Numbered from the stretch's first letter, positions 41,247 to 51,209 are shown. The stretch: DNA of 64,000 nucleotides from JABDJZ01 sp047619685 (GCA_047619685.1 JBLHLC010000019.1:17339-81338), one strand, 5' to 3'. Numbers and translations are program-made. The notes: a model not told the origin generated them from the sequence alone.

Positions 41247-43661
41247 TCAGAAGGTATGGCCGATTCCGAACTGAGGCACGAATTGAGAGAACCCATCCGG
41301 CATAAATTCGCCGCTTCTCAAGGGATCGTGGACTTTGAAGGCAAAATCCAGGCGAACTATAAGGTACTCCCAACCCAATCGAACGCCGAATCCCGAGCCG
41401 ATCCCTAATTCCTTGTAGAACTGGTCCAGCTTGAAATGTCCGGCCTCCGGTCCAGGGTTTCGGGGCCCGGCCCACACGTTTCCGACATCAATGAAGAGTG
41501 CCAGGCTCCAGTCGGCCTCCAACAGGCCTCGGATCACCACGCGGCGATGTTCGACCGACGCCTCCAGTTTGATTTCGCCTCCCAGAATGTTGGTACCTCC
41601 TACGCCAACGCTATCAGAGAAGGAGGCCGAGCCCGGCCCCAACTCCCGGAGACGCCACGCGCGGACGCTTGAGGAGCCTCCGCTATAAAAACGGCGGTCA
41701 AAGGGCACGACGTCCGCCGCCCCCAAGGGCTGAGCGACGCCCACGACCGTTTTCCATGCCACGACGCTTCGCGCCGAAAGTCGCAGATACTGGCGAAGGT
41801 CAACAAAACCCCGCACGTACTGGCGGTAAATCAGACGGTCTTCCCGATCGGTACCGCCAAAGAAGGGCAGCCCCGGAAGGCTGTTTTCCACGTTGCCGGG
41901 GTCAAACACAAAGCGGTCCAGGAGGTAGGGGAGATTTCCGCCCACCTCAATGGAGCCCTCGTAGAGGTGGCCTTCGTCTCTCCGAAAAGGGTCCACCCTC
42001 CCGCTACGGAGGGTGTATCGGAGGGCGTTGTTGATCTGAGGTTGTGTGTAGTCTTCGATGATCTGTCCCTGCTGCACGGGGTCTTCGATTGACGCCAGCA
42101 CATCATCAAGAAAAACATCTCCAAAACCGGCCAGTGTGTCGGGATTGGAAACACTCAGATCCAGAATGTCCACAAAAGAGGTGAGCGTCCGGGAGTGTCT
42201 AAGTTCAAGTCGAAAGCCCAGGTTGCCCCGGCCACGAAGGACGAGGCGGAGCGCGTCTCGGCGGGCCGCCAGGAAGCTGACCGAAACCCGCGTCCGGGAG
42301 TCATAAAGATCCAGAGCGCCACTCAGTCCGGCAAACGGCCACGTCAGGTAGGGGTAGGAAATGGTCCCCGATATGTCCCATTGGGTGCTCGTGAACCCTT
42401 TTTGGAGCCCGAGGTCAGCGGCGATTGTACCTGTCGAGCGCAGGCGAAATGACTCTCCACCACCAAAAAGATTCAGGTTGGAGTAGCTCACTCCCAGGCC
42501 GGTTCCGATTTCGTTATCACTGTCCGCGAATCCTCCGCTCCTCTGAAGCATGAAGGTCTCCAGTTGGACGCGGTGACGGTCTCTGGTCTGAAGCTCCAGG
42601 TGGAGTCCAATCCCGGTTTGGGCGGAATCTGGCGCCAGGGTTCGGATCTCCGTAAATGCAAAAACCCCGATGTCGTCCAGTCTACGCTTGGTGGTCCTGA
42701 CCAGACTTTGGTCAAACCACTGCCCCGGCCGGAACTGGAGGGTTCGCCTCAGCGCGTTCGGGTCGATCCGGGAATCGCCCGCGACGTAGCCGGGGATCAG
42801 TATATCGGCTCCGGCCTCCATGGGGACGCGCACGGTATCCACCCGGACGGGTACATCGTCCTGAGGGCCCGTAATTTGGTAGGACAAGTCCCCGAAACGA
42901 TACCTGTATCCCAGGCGCACGTCCATCACGACGTCAAAAGAGTCCGGCCTGGAGGGGATCACGACCGCGTGGATCGAATCCCGCGTGATGAATGGGTAGC
43001 CGGTGTTCCGCAGGTAGTTCAGTATCCGGCGACCCTCTTCCAGTAGCAGTGGTTCGGAGTAGCGCTGGTTGCCTTTGAGTTGGAGCAATCCGTCTACAGG
43101 ACGCCCAAGAAGGCCGTCCCGGACCAACTGCGCTCGGCTGTCCGGCTCCAGTGCCTCCAACCCGGCATACCGAACGTTGCGAATAAAGGTGGGGTCGCCC
43201 GGGACGATGTCAAAGATGACGTGTGTGTTCTTCCGGCCCCGCGAAGTATCAATGTCGGCCCGTATCGAGGCCCGCCGAAAGCCCTCCTGGTTGTAGAAGA
43301 GCCTCAGCCGCTCGACGTCTGCCGCCACAACCGAGGTGTCCAGGGCCGCCGCCGGCTCTCCAGACGCTCGAACTCCGCGGCCCAGGCGCCCGCCCATCGC
43401 GTCCCCGAAGCGGTAGAGCCACAACCACCACGTGACGCCCGGAATCTCAAGAAGGCGACGGTTACCACGGGTCCGCGTCCGCAGCTGAAGTTGCTCGCGG
43501 GAGAACACCAGGTCTCCCCGGAAACGGACAAGAGCCACCCGGTCCTCCGGGCTTGAAAGTCCTAGAGGAACCTGTTCGCCGGCGATGGGAGTCTGCGCAC
43601 TGGCAGAATTACTGCATCCAACGGCGGCCAAAAAGATGAGGCCGACGAGGATACGACGCAT
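41247..43661 (-). CDS. Omp85/BamA-TamA superfamily outer-membrane protein
   Basis: An 804-aa outer-membrane protein. The signal peptide ends near SASAQ; a lipobox-like AVGC lies within it. N-terminal POTRA-type repeats extend to about residue 330 (VVAADVERLRLFYNQEGFRRASIRADIDTSRG). The rest is a 16-strand barrel with YYSGGSSSVRAWRLRELGPG (the VRGF-type lid loop) and a final F. It resembles TamA/BamA-like 'surface antigen' proteins rather than the main BamA. It may insert or secrete specific proteins. It follows DUF2795 and precedes the cNMP-binding gene. Confidence 0.92.
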   Translation of the reverse strand: MRRILVGLIFLAAVGCSNSASAQTPIAGEQVPLGLSSPEDRVALVRFRGDLVFSREQLQLRTRTRGNRRLLEIPGVTWWLWLYRFGDAMGGRLGRGVRASGEPAAALDTSVVAADVERLRLFYNQEGFRRASIRADIDTSRGRKNTHVIFDIVPGDPTFIRNVRYAGLEALEPDSRAQLVRDGLLGRPVDGLLQLKGNQRYSEPLLLEEGRRILNYLRNTGYPFITRDSIHAVVIPSRPDSFDVVMDVRLGYRYRFGDLSYQITGPQDDVPVRVDTVRVPMEAGADILIPGYVAGDSRIDPNALRRTLQFRPGQWFDQSLVRTTKRRLDDIGVFAFTEIRTLAPDSAQTGIGLHLELQTRDRHRVQLETFMLQRSGGFADSDNEIGTGLGVSYSNLNLFGGGESFRLRSTGTIAADLGLQKGFTSTQWDISGTISYPYLTWPFAGLSGALDLYDSRTRVSVSFLAARRDALRLVLRGRGNLGFRLELRHSRTLTSFVDILDLSVSNPDTLAGFGDVFLDDVLASIEDPVQQGQIIEDYTQPQINNALRYTLRSGRVDPFRRDEGHLYEGSIEVGGNLPYLLDRFVFDPGNVENSLPGLPFFGGTDREDRLIYRQYVRGFVDLRQYLRLSARSVVAWKTVVGVAQPLGAADVVPFDRRFYSGGSSSVRAWRLRELGPGSASFSDSVGVGGTNILGGEIKLEASVEHRRVVIRGLLEADWSLALFIDVGNVWAGPRNPGPEAGHFKLDQFYKELGIGSGFGVRLGWEYLIVRLDFAFKVHDPLRSGEFMPDGFSQFVPQFGIGHTF

Positions 43662-43696
43662 ATGCGAAACGACCTGCTAGCTCGGCTATCGCCGAA

Positions 43697-43915
43697 TCAT
43701 TCCTCTTCGAAATAGAAGTCGTCGTCGCCCGTGGGATAGTCTGGCCAGACCTCCTCGATACTCTCGTAAGGCTCTCCGTCGTCTTCCATGACGCTGAGAT
43801 TATCAAGCACCTCGGACGGGGCACCGGTCCTGTCCGCATAGTCCATGAGTTCCACCCGGGTTGCGGGCCAAGGGGCATCCTCCAGAAAGGAGGCCAAGTC
43901 AAGAGTCCAGTACAT
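43697..43915 (-). CDS. DUF2795 protein with acidic tail
   Basis: A 72-aa protein (MYWTLDLASFLEDAPWPATRVELMDYADRTGAPSEVLDNL...) that closely follows the DUF2795 pattern common in Bacteroidota, ending in an acidic DDDFYFEEE run. Function is unknown. It is the first gene of the Omp85-cNMP-rlmD-SDR string. Confidence 0.9.
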   Translation of the reverse strand: MYWTLDLASFLEDAPWPATRVELMDYADRTGAPSEVLDNLSVMEDDGEPYESIEEVWPDYPTGDDDFYFEEE

Positions 43916-44071
43916 GCTTAGATCAGAGACGCAGAAACACCTGCGGGCACTATAGGATGTTGCATAATCAAATGCAAGACGAGTCCAATGCCAATGTGGA
44001 GCATCGGAAAGGAGCGCTTAGAGCCACGACCTCCCATTCCGTTCCGCCTGCGGACCGCTGGAAAATAGAGA

Positions 44072-45049
44072 TCAGTCGAAAATGACCGATGTATTCTCCG
44101 CCTCTCTCAGTATTTCCTGGTAGGCGGCCGGCGTCAGGCTGGGCGCGAGGAAATAGATAGGGTTCAACGCCCGGCCTTCCAGATCCCTCACCTCGTAATG
44201 CAGGTGAGGTGATTTTGAGAGGCCGGTATTACCGCTGAAAGCGATGAGATCGCCGCGTTTCACGGGGTTACCTCTCCGAAGTCCCTTTGCAAAGCCACGA
44301 AGGTGTGCATACACCGTCACGTAACCGGCGGTTGGGTGTTTGATCTTGACGTAGTTGCCAAACCCACTGCCTCTTGAGGCCTCGAGGACGATGCCGTCAC
44401 CCGATGCATACACGGGCGTGCCCGAATTCACGTTGATGTCCACTCCATAGTGCATGCGCCGCACTTTGAGAATGGGATGGTCTCTCATCTTGAAACCCGA
44501 AATCACGCGACCTTCGGCTGGAATGATAATCGGCATCTCGCGCAGACGCTGGCTGTAGTTTACCGCGTAGTCCGCCAACTCCTTATAACTGTCTGACTGA
44601 AGTCCAACCTGCAACTCAAGCCGGTCAAGGCCCTGGGCTGTGGAACGGAGAATGGAAGATGCCGACGTACTGAAGCGACTAAAGCCGGCATACGCGTCGG
44701 AACCACCAACACCCACCTGGCGGACATCGTCTGAAATGGGATCGGCCTGGAAGAGGGTCCGATAGAGCTCCTGGTCTCTCTCCCCAAGTTGTTTCAACTC
44801 AGTCGATACCGAGGACATCCGTGCGTCAAAGGTTGCCAGTTGCTCCTGCAGCGCATCGTTCTCGGCACGAAGGGCGAGTTCCTGTGGCGTCTCGACGATG
44901 TGATCCATTCCCCAGGTCAAGCCGAGGGCGAGGAATACGGCGATGGAAACGACGCCCGCAACCTGCAGCTGCAGCCGGCGTCGTCTGCTCTTTAACTCCA
45001 CAAACGAGCAGGAGTCAGAGTCGTAGTAATAATAGCGATGTTTTGCCAT
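44072..45049 (-). CDS. M23-family peptidoglycan endopeptidase, membrane-anchored
   Basis: A 325-aa cell-wall hydrolase of the LytM/M23 type. The ATG at 45049 gives the MAKHRYYYYDSDSCSFVELKSRRRR start typical of Bacteroidota homologues; a hydrophobic helix (about 30-46) anchors it, followed by a coiled coil (about 58-95). The zinc motif is intact: HYGVDIN (HxxxD) and SPHLHYEVRD (HxH). It probably cleaves peptidoglycan cross-links in division or growth. Confidence 0.93.
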   Translation of the reverse strand: MAKHRYYYYDSDSCSFVELKSRRRRLQLQVAGVVSIAVFLALGLTWGMDHIVETPQELALRAENDALQEQLATFDARMSSVSTELKQLGERDQELYRTLFQADPISDDVRQVGVGGSDAYAGFSRFSTSASSILRSTAQGLDRLELQVGLQSDSYKELADYAVNYSQRLREMPIIIPAEGRVISGFKMRDHPILKVRRMHYGVDINVNSGTPVYASGDGIVLEASRGSGFGNYVKIKHPTAGYVTVYAHLRGFAKGLRRGNPVKRGDLIAFSGNTGLSKSPHLHYEVRDLEGRALNPIYFLAPSLTPAAYQEILREAENTSVIFD

Positions 45050-45453
45050 GCGGCGACGGGGACCGACATTCGGCCGATGGAGCTGTCTAGGGCTGTTATC
45101 GGCGGATGTTGTGATTTCGGAAGTTTCCGAACTGATGCGCATAACGTTGATTCGGCCTTCTTTTCGTCCATCCACGAAGTTTCGGACAGGGATTCCGCTC
45201 ACTCCAGGGTGCTGTAACGAGTTATATCGGGCAATGTCGGGGTCTTCCCAGGTGTTTTTGCCGGGTGTGGCCGATCAAACGGTTAGGTGATGCGAATCAG
45301 GTCAGTCGAGGGGAACTGCCCAGACTGCGAGCGCAGTCAAGACAAAAGTAGCGAACGAAGCCTTTGAAATCAACGCCGAGTTGGTAGTCGGGCAGCGCGT
45401 GCTCAGGTATCGGGGTGCTGGCATTCCGGAGCTGATGTTCACTCGCTCGGCCA
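45050..45453. other. 404-base spacer, no gene recognised
   Basis: Lies between the SpoIIE-type gene and the M23 gene, both on the minus strand. Open frames cross it but none looks like coding sequence. It should hold the M23 promoter; on the minus strand a TATAAC box occurs near 45230, without a clear -35. I see no RNA gene. Confidence 0.4.
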
Positions 45454-46581
45454 TCACGAGACCCCGGAAGCCGCCGGCAGCAGTTTTTCCGGCTTCCGCC
45501 GCAGTATGGCGACCGAGAGGTCGTCGCTGGGCCTGGCCGAGCCAACAAACGAGGTGACAGCCTGAATAATGAACTCTCCGACCTCCGCCGCAGAGCGTCC
45601 GTGGGCAGTTTCCAGAAGCCGATGAAGCCGGTCGTCGCCGAAGAAGGAGCCGTATGAATCCCGCGCTTCGGTGACACCGTCACTGACAATCACGAGCAGG
45701 TCCCCGAAGTCTAGATTGACGTCTACTTCCACGTATCGCGCGGTGGGGAGGAGGCCGATGGCTGGTCCACCCTTTTTCATCTCTCTGGCCCCCGCCGTGG
45801 TGACCAGAATGGGGGGGAGATGTCCTGCGTTCACGAAGCGTACGACGGGCGACTTTGCCGAGACCTCAGCATAGACTAGTGACGCAAAACGTCCCGGAAG
45901 ACTATCCCGATTGAATATTTCGTTGACCCGCGCGCCAAGTTCAGCCAGCGACCGAATCGAGGGCGAAATCGCACGGACCGTGGCCTGAAGCTTCGCCATG
46001 AAGAGGGCGGCAGGCAAGCCTTTTCCCGACACGTCCCCGAGTGAAATCGCAAACCGATCCGTCTCCACCAGCTGGCAATCCACCATATCGCCTCCTACGT
46101 CGCTCGCGGGCTCGGTGTAGAGCCATGTATCCCAGCCCTGGAATGTTGGGCGACGCTCGGGCATGAGGGCCGATTGGACCGCCCAGCCCGCCTGCAGTTC
46201 GTCCCGGGCAAGCAGCTTGTCTTTCAGTTCCAGTCCGAGGATGAACAGGAGCGCCACGAATCCCATGAGCAGGTTCCCCGTGTCACCCTGGGCACCATCG
46301 GCGGCCAGCACAAAACCGATCAAAAGGATGATGCGGCGGGTCGGCGTCAGCTTCAGGAATAGGCTCTTGGCCAGATGCCACGAAGAGTACAGCCAGCGCT
46401 TGATGGTCCCCATCTCGGCCAATTGGCCGCGCGTTTCCTTGTCCAGGTAGAAGTCGTAGCTCTCCTTGAGATCCTGTCTCAGTGTCTGGGGAATCTCGCC
46501 CGTCTTGAAATCACGGAAAAGCGACTCCGCCATGCGGGCCGATTTTTCGTAGATGGTCTTTAACTCGGGTGGTACGGCCAT
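45454..46581 (-). CDS. Membrane-linked PP2C (SpoIIE/RsbU-type) serine phosphatase
   Basis: A 375-aa protein from the ATG at 46581 (MAVPPELKT); in-frame ATG/GTG codons upstream are alternatives. Residues about 75-125 hold two hydrophobic helices (RRIILLIGFVLAADG; NLLMGFVALLFILGLEL). The C-terminal half is the PP2C/SpoIIE domain with the metal aspartates in ASDVGGDMVDC, GDVSGKGLPAALFMA, and SDGVTEARD. Such phosphatases usually act in partner-switching stress signalling. No anti-sigma or STAS gene is adjacent. Confidence 0.9.
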   Translation of the reverse strand: MAVPPELKTIYEKSARMAESLFRDFKTGEIPQTLRQDLKESYDFYLDKETRGQLAEMGTIKRWLYSSWHLAKSLFLKLTPTRRIILLIGFVLAADGAQGDTGNLLMGFVALLFILGLELKDKLLARDELQAGWAVQSALMPERRPTFQGWDTWLYTEPASDVGGDMVDCQLVETDRFAISLGDVSGKGLPAALFMAKLQATVRAISPSIRSLAELGARVNEIFNRDSLPGRFASLVYAEVSAKSPVVRFVNAGHLPPILVTTAGAREMKKGGPAIGLLPTARYVEVDVNLDFGDLLVIVSDGVTEARDSYGSFFGDDRLHRLLETAHGRSAAEVGEFIIQAVTSFVGSARPSDDLSVAILRRKPEKLLPAASGVS

Positions 46582-46676
46582 AAAGCAGTCGGGATGGCGC
46601 ATACTACGGCCCAATTTTCAAATTGGTGCAGCCCTGCAGCGGGTGCGTACTTTGACCGTCAGCAAGCCCGAACACA

Positions 46677-48098
46677 ATGGACTGGATCGTACTTCTGCCG
46701 CCGATAGCGGCGATAGCCCTGGCTCTCTGGACGAAGGAGGTCCATCTATCCCTTTTTGCCGGCCTCCTCATCGGGACGACAATTCTGGCGGGCGGCAACC
46801 CTGTTCTGGGGATGCGTGAGTTGGTGGACCAGTTGGTCCTGGTCTTTCAGGACTCAGGGAATACCCGAATCGTGTTCTTCTGTCTCCTTGTGGGAGGTCT
46901 GATGGCACTGGTGCAGGCCTCCGGGGGTGTAGCGGGTTTTGTGCGATGGGCTCAGGCCCGCGGCTGGGGACAGACGCGCCGGGGCGCCGAGTTGTTGGCG
47001 TGGAGCATCGGGATGATTGTGTTTGTGGAGTCGTCGATCACCTGTCTGGTGGTTGGCGCCGTCAGCCGACCGTTTTTTGATCGCCTGAAGATTCCCCGCG
47101 AAAAACTGGCCTTTTACTGCGATTCCACGAGCGCGCCGGTCTGCATGACCATCCCGCTAAACGGCTGGGGCGCCTATATCCTGGGGCTTTTGGCAGCGCA
47201 GGGGATAACCACAGGGGCGGTCAGCCTGCTGGTATCCGGTCTGTTCTTCAATTTCTACAGCTGGTTTGCGATTCTTTTCTCTCTGGGGCTCGCCATCACA
47301 GGATGGCGGTTTGGGTCCATGCGCGTGGCCGAGGAGCGAGCCCTGGCAACTGGTCAATTGACCAGGCCGGGCTCGGTGCCGATGGTGTCGGAGGAGGTAT
47401 CCGAGCTCCAGCCAGTCGATGGGTCTCCCGAGCATGCCAGGGACCTGCTCGTTCCGATTGGTGTGATGGTCCTGATGATTTTCGTAGGACTCTGGATAAC
47501 GGGCGAAGGCGACATCATGCGGGGTTCGGGTTCGACTTCGGTCCTGTGGGCAGTCGGAACGGCCATTCTCGTGGCTGTCGGCCTGTACGCCATTCCGCGG
47601 AAGGGCAAAATCGTGATGACCCCGATGGTGTCTTCCGCCCTGGTGCTCAAGGGCTCGGCAGGACTCGTAGGTGTAACGGTTCTGATCGTGTTTGCATTCG
47701 CCCTGGGTCAGGTCTCCCGGGCTTTGGAAATGGGACCGTTTGTGGTGGGCTTGGTGGGCGACGGACTGCCGACGTGGTGGATTCCGGCCCTTGTCTTCGT
47801 GGTGACGGCCTTCATTTCCTTTACGATGGGGTCGTCCTGGACTGCCTTCGCGATCTTGCTTCCCATTGCATTGCCGCTGGCAACGGGCCTCGGCTTGCCC
47901 GAAGGGCTCATGTTGGGGGCGGTTCTTTCTGGCGGCGTCTGGGGTGACCATGCGTCACCGCTATCGGACACGACGATCATCTCATCCCTGTCCGCGGCCT
48001 GTGATCATGTGGATCACACGCGCACCCAGATGCCTTACGCCCTCGGAATCGGAGGGCTGGCGTTTGCCTGCTACCTGGTCGCGGGGCTGATTGCGTAG
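46677..48098 (+). CDS. NhaC-family Na+/H+ antiporter-like protein
   Basis: A 473-aa inner-membrane transporter with 11-12 helices. The motif SGGVWGDHASPLSDTTIISSLS near the C-terminus is the NhaC-superfamily core, and SWTAFAILLPIALPLATGLG precedes it. It may exchange Na+ for H+ or carry an organic acid such as malate/lactate; the motif does not decide. It is divergent from the SpoIIE-type phosphatase with a 95-base spacer. Confidence 0.9.
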   Translation: MDWIVLLPPIAAIALALWTKEVHLSLFAGLLIGTTILAGGNPVLGMRELVDQLVLVFQDSGNTRIVFFCLLVGGLMALVQASGGVAGFVRWAQARGWGQTRRGAELLAWSIGMIVFVESSITCLVVGAVSRPFFDRLKIPREKLAFYCDSTSAPVCMTIPLNGWGAYILGLLAAQGITTGAVSLLVSGLFFNFYSWFAILFSLGLAITGWRFGSMRVAEERALATGQLTRPGSVPMVSEEVSELQPVDGSPEHARDLLVPIGVMVLMIFVGLWITGEGDIMRGSGSTSVLWAVGTAILVAVGLYAIPRKGKIVMTPMVSSALVLKGSAGLVGVTVLIVFAFALGQVSRALEMGPFVVGLVGDGLPTWWIPALVFVVTAFISFTMGSSWTAFAILLPIALPLATGLGLPEGLMLGAVLSGGVWGDHASPLSDTTIISSLSAACDHVDHTRTQMPYALGIGGLAFACYLVAGLIA

Positions 48099-48185
48099 TC
48101 CGGGTGGGATGTGTGGCTGTGGCTGACCCGGACGCCCCGCTGGGCTGGCCGGCCGGAACTCCCATAAGGGGGGAGGGTAAATACT

Positions 48186-48199
48186 AGCGAAATTTCGCT
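48186..48199. promoter_or_regulatory. 14-bp perfect palindrome before phhA
   Basis: AGCGAAATTTCGCT is an exact palindrome whose 3' end lies 13 bases before the phhA ATG. The position suits an operator. No matching regulator is seen nearby. Confidence 0.5.
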
Positions 48200-48212
48200 G
48201 GCTACTTTTCCG

Positions 48213-49016
48213 ATGATGATAGACGAACGTTCTGCATACGAAAAGGCCGCCGACGAGGGCGTAGATCCGCGCTGCATTCCTCAGGAGTTGGCCGCGAATC
48301 CCCCCGTCGGATCGGATATCATCGCGCCGCACTACGTGCCGCTGGAGCACGACAACTGGGGCTTCCTGTTCAACCAGATGATGGGCCTCCTGCCCGGCCG
48401 GGCGGGACAAGCGTTCATGAAGGGTGTGGAGATCCTCGGGATGACGCCGGACGGGATCCCGGGCCTCGCAGAAATCAGCCTCCGTATGGAAGCGGCCACT
48501 GGCTGGCGGATTGCCAGAATACCTGGATTGCTCCACGAGCGGGATTTCTTCAACCTCCTCTCAGAGCGGATCTTCCCGTCCACGGACTACATCCGCGGCG
48601 TGGAAGAGCTGGACTACACCCCCGCACCGGACTGCTTTCACGACATGTTTGGTCACATGCCGATGCTAACGGAGCCGGCGTTCGCGGACTTCTACCAGTT
48701 GTTTGGTCAGGCCGCCCTGAATGCCCGGGGTGCGGACCGCACCCACCTTGAACGACTCCATTGGTTCGCCGTGGAGTTTGGTCTTGTCAAACAGGACGAA
48801 GGGACGCGCGTCTTCGGCGCAGGCATCCTCTCCTCAAAAAGCGAGATCGTCCACGCGGTATCGGACACAGTCGAAAGAATTCCCTTCGACGTCAACCGCG
48901 TCGTGGAGCAGGACTATCAGGTATGGCACCTGCAACCACTCCTGTTTGAGTTGGAGTCTTTCGACCAACTCATTGAGGGCTTCCGAAGCTGGACCCATTC
49001 GAGGGGCCTGACCTAG
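48213..49016 (+). CDS. phhA: Aromatic amino acid (phenylalanine 4-) hydroxylase
   Basis: Hydroxylates phenylalanine to tyrosine with a pterin cofactor and iron. The 267-aa length fits the bacterial enzyme. The iron ligands are His143 and His148 in PDCFHDMFGHMPML and Glu188 in WFAVEFG. The pterin segment (GLLHERDFFNLLSERIFPSTDYIR) is intact. A palindrome sits just upstream. No pterin-4a-carbinolamine dehydratase lies next to it. Confidence 0.94.
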   Translation: MMIDERSAYEKAADEGVDPRCIPQELAANPPVGSDIIAPHYVPLEHDNWGFLFNQMMGLLPGRAGQAFMKGVEILGMTPDGIPGLAEISLRMEAATGWRIARIPGLLHERDFFNLLSERIFPSTDYIRGVEELDYTPAPDCFHDMFGHMPMLTEPAFADFYQLFGQAALNARGADRTHLERLHWFAVEFGLVKQDEGTRVFGAGILSSKSEIVHAVSDTVERIPFDVNRVVEQDYQVWHLQPLLFELESFDQLIEGFRSWTHSRGLT

Positions 49017-49043
49017 AAGGCGCGTCTCTTACTAAGCTGCCTC

Positions 49044-51089
49044 CTACGCCTCGACCTGTTCGCGATAGATGGTCCGGATGTAGTCTTCAATCATCCGGTG
49101 TGCCGAGAACTGATAGCTGAGTCCCTTCATGGCCGAGCGCATCCGCGCAACCCATGCTGACGGGACGCCGCCCGTCAGGTTGTAGAACTCGGGCACGACC
49201 TGGGAAGTCAGGGTCTCATACAGGAAGTTGGCATCCTCCGGGTCCTGAACGGCGGGGTCCTTATACACGTGAGAGGCATCGTCGCCGATGGCCCATCCGT
49301 TTGTGCCGTCGAACCCTTCCGGCCACCAGCCATCCAGGATGGACAGATTGAGTCCGCCGTGAATGGCGACCTTCTGCCCGGACGTGCCGGATGCTTCGTA
49401 TGGGCGGCGGGGGTTGTTCAACCACACATCCGAGCCCGACACCAGCATGCGTCCGACCTCCATGTTGTAGTTCTCCAGGAATACCAGGCGGCCATTGAAG
49501 CGTGGATCCTGGGTCAGCTCAAAGATCTCATGGATGTACCGCTGGCCCTCCTTGTCTGCAGGGTGGGCCTTGCCGGCGTAAATGACCTGGATAGGACGCT
49601 TGGGGTCGTTGAACAATGCGGCCGCCCGGTCCAGGTCCCGGAAAAGAAGCGGCGCCCTCTTGTAGGTGGCGAATCGGCGTGCGAAGCCAATGGTGAGCAC
49701 GTTCGGATCCAGATTTGCCTCTTGCGGCATGGTCTGGTAGCGAATATGCTCCTGGATGTATTCAATCAATGCCGTGCGAAGCGACTTCCGATACGCCCAG
49801 AGATCCGCGTCCGGAGTCTGGTCCAGCTTGGCCCACACTTTTGGGTCCTGGCGTGCGTTCAGCCAGCCTTCCCCCAGAACCGAATTCAGGAAGCCTCGTG
49901 CGTGGGGAGCAGTCCAGGTCGGGAGGTGAACACCGTTTGTGACGTGCCCGATCGGGACGTTTTCAGCGGCGCGGTCGGCATAGAGGTGGTGCCACTGGCG
50001 GCGTGCGACTTCGCCGTTCAGTCTGGACACGCCGTTGGAGCTCCGCGCCAGCTTCAGGCCCAGGACAGTCATGGTGAACTGCTCGGAAATGTCGTGCGCG
50101 TTGACCCTGCCCCAGGCCAATAGGTCGTGCTCTGAGTAGCCAATCTGCTCGCGGAACTGCGCCATCTGCGACAGAAAAAGCGAGGGGTCGAAGCGGTCGT
50201 GACCCGCCAGGACCGGCGTGTGCGTGGTGAAGACGCTATGGTCCCGCACCCAGGATTCGGCGTCCGGATCCCAGCCCTTGCGCTCGCGGAGCAGTTCAAG
50301 CGTGAGGAGCGCGCAATGTCCCTCATTCATATGGTATACGTCTACGTGCTCGCCCATCGCACGCAGCATTCTCAGGCCGCCAATGCCAAGAATGATCTCT
50401 TGCTGGAGCCGTGTCGTGCGATCACCCTGGTAGAGGCGCCTCGTCAAGAACCGGAGTTCATAGGGATTGGCGTCAAAATCAGTGTCGAGAAGGTAGAGCG
50501 TTGTCCGTCCAACCCGGAGCCTCCACGCGCGGAGGTGCACCTCCCTCCAGCCCGAGTAGACGGTCACCACGATCTCCGACCCGTCAGACCCGCGCACCAA
50601 CTCTACCGGATGCCGGGTGGCGTCGATCGACGGATATTCGTCCTGCTGCCAGCCCTTGGGGTCGAAGTACTGCTTGAAATAGCCGTCCCTCAGGAAAAGA
50701 CCCATGGCCACCATGGGTTGTCCTACATCGGAGGCTGCTTTGATGTGGTCACCTGCCAGAATGCCAAGGCCTCCAGAGTACAGGGGGAGACTCTCGTGCA
50801 TGCCGAATTCCATGCAGAAGTAGCCCGTCCGTCCTTCCGTAGCCCGTGGTCCCGGGTCGGCCATGTAGGCGTCAAACGTGGCCAGTATGTCATCGACTTC
50901 CCTGCCGAAAGTCTGGTCGGCAAGAACCTCCGGATCTGCCGCGCGAAGGGCCGCGACCGGGCTGTTGCCCGCCGTGCGGAACGCGCCTGGATTCAGGCGA
51001 CGGAAAAGTTCGATAGCTTCCGGATGCCAACTCCACCAAAGATTTGATGACAGTCGTTCGAGTTTCTGCAGCGTAGTTGGCGTATCCAT
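49044..51089 (-). CDS. glgP: Alpha-glucan (glycogen) phosphorylase, short form
   Basis: Releases glucose-1-phosphate from glycogen or maltodextrin. The 681 aa fit the short Thermus-type GT35 form, lacking some surface loops. Seen: YFCMEFGMHESLPLYSGGLGILAGDHIK, TTHTPVLAGHDRF, GFARRFATYKRAPLLFRDL, and SGTSGQKVAIHGGLNLSILDGWW with the pyridoxal-phosphate lysine. It faces phhA with 27 bases between the stops. Confidence 0.94.
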   Translation of the reverse strand: MDTPTTLQKLERLSSNLWWSWHPEAIELFRRLNPGAFRTAGNSPVAALRAADPEVLADQTFGREVDDILATFDAYMADPGPRATEGRTGYFCMEFGMHESLPLYSGGLGILAGDHIKAASDVGQPMVAMGLFLRDGYFKQYFDPKGWQQDEYPSIDATRHPVELVRGSDGSEIVVTVYSGWREVHLRAWRLRVGRTTLYLLDTDFDANPYELRFLTRRLYQGDRTTRLQQEIILGIGGLRMLRAMGEHVDVYHMNEGHCALLTLELLRERKGWDPDAESWVRDHSVFTTHTPVLAGHDRFDPSLFLSQMAQFREQIGYSEHDLLAWGRVNAHDISEQFTMTVLGLKLARSSNGVSRLNGEVARRQWHHLYADRAAENVPIGHVTNGVHLPTWTAPHARGFLNSVLGEGWLNARQDPKVWAKLDQTPDADLWAYRKSLRTALIEYIQEHIRYQTMPQEANLDPNVLTIGFARRFATYKRAPLLFRDLDRAAALFNDPKRPIQVIYAGKAHPADKEGQRYIHEIFELTQDPRFNGRLVFLENYNMEVGRMLVSGSDVWLNNPRRPYEASGTSGQKVAIHGGLNLSILDGWWPEGFDGTNGWAIGDDASHVYKDPAVQDPEDANFLYETLTSQVVPEFYNLTGGVPSAWVARMRSAMKGLSYQFSAHRMIEDYIRTIYREQVEA

Positions 51090-51209
51090 GATCCAGAGTA
51101 ATGGTTTTCACTTCCGGTGCGAGCGCGGGCTCGAGGGGTTCAGGCCAGGCGTGGAAACGAGCGATGGCCCGGTTCGTCAAAGAGCGTCAAATATACAGGT
51201 CTGGCACAC

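Noticed and set aside
41247..43661. Omp85 protein as a lipoprotein (AVGC near residue 16)
   Set aside because: A signal peptidase I site (SASAQ) follows within a few residues, and Omp85 barrels are not lipoproteins, so the Cys is probably incidental.
45297..45453. Possible extra gene in the M23-SpoIIE spacer
   Set aside because: The open frame there runs into the SpoIIE gene in another frame and shows no coding pattern or start signal.
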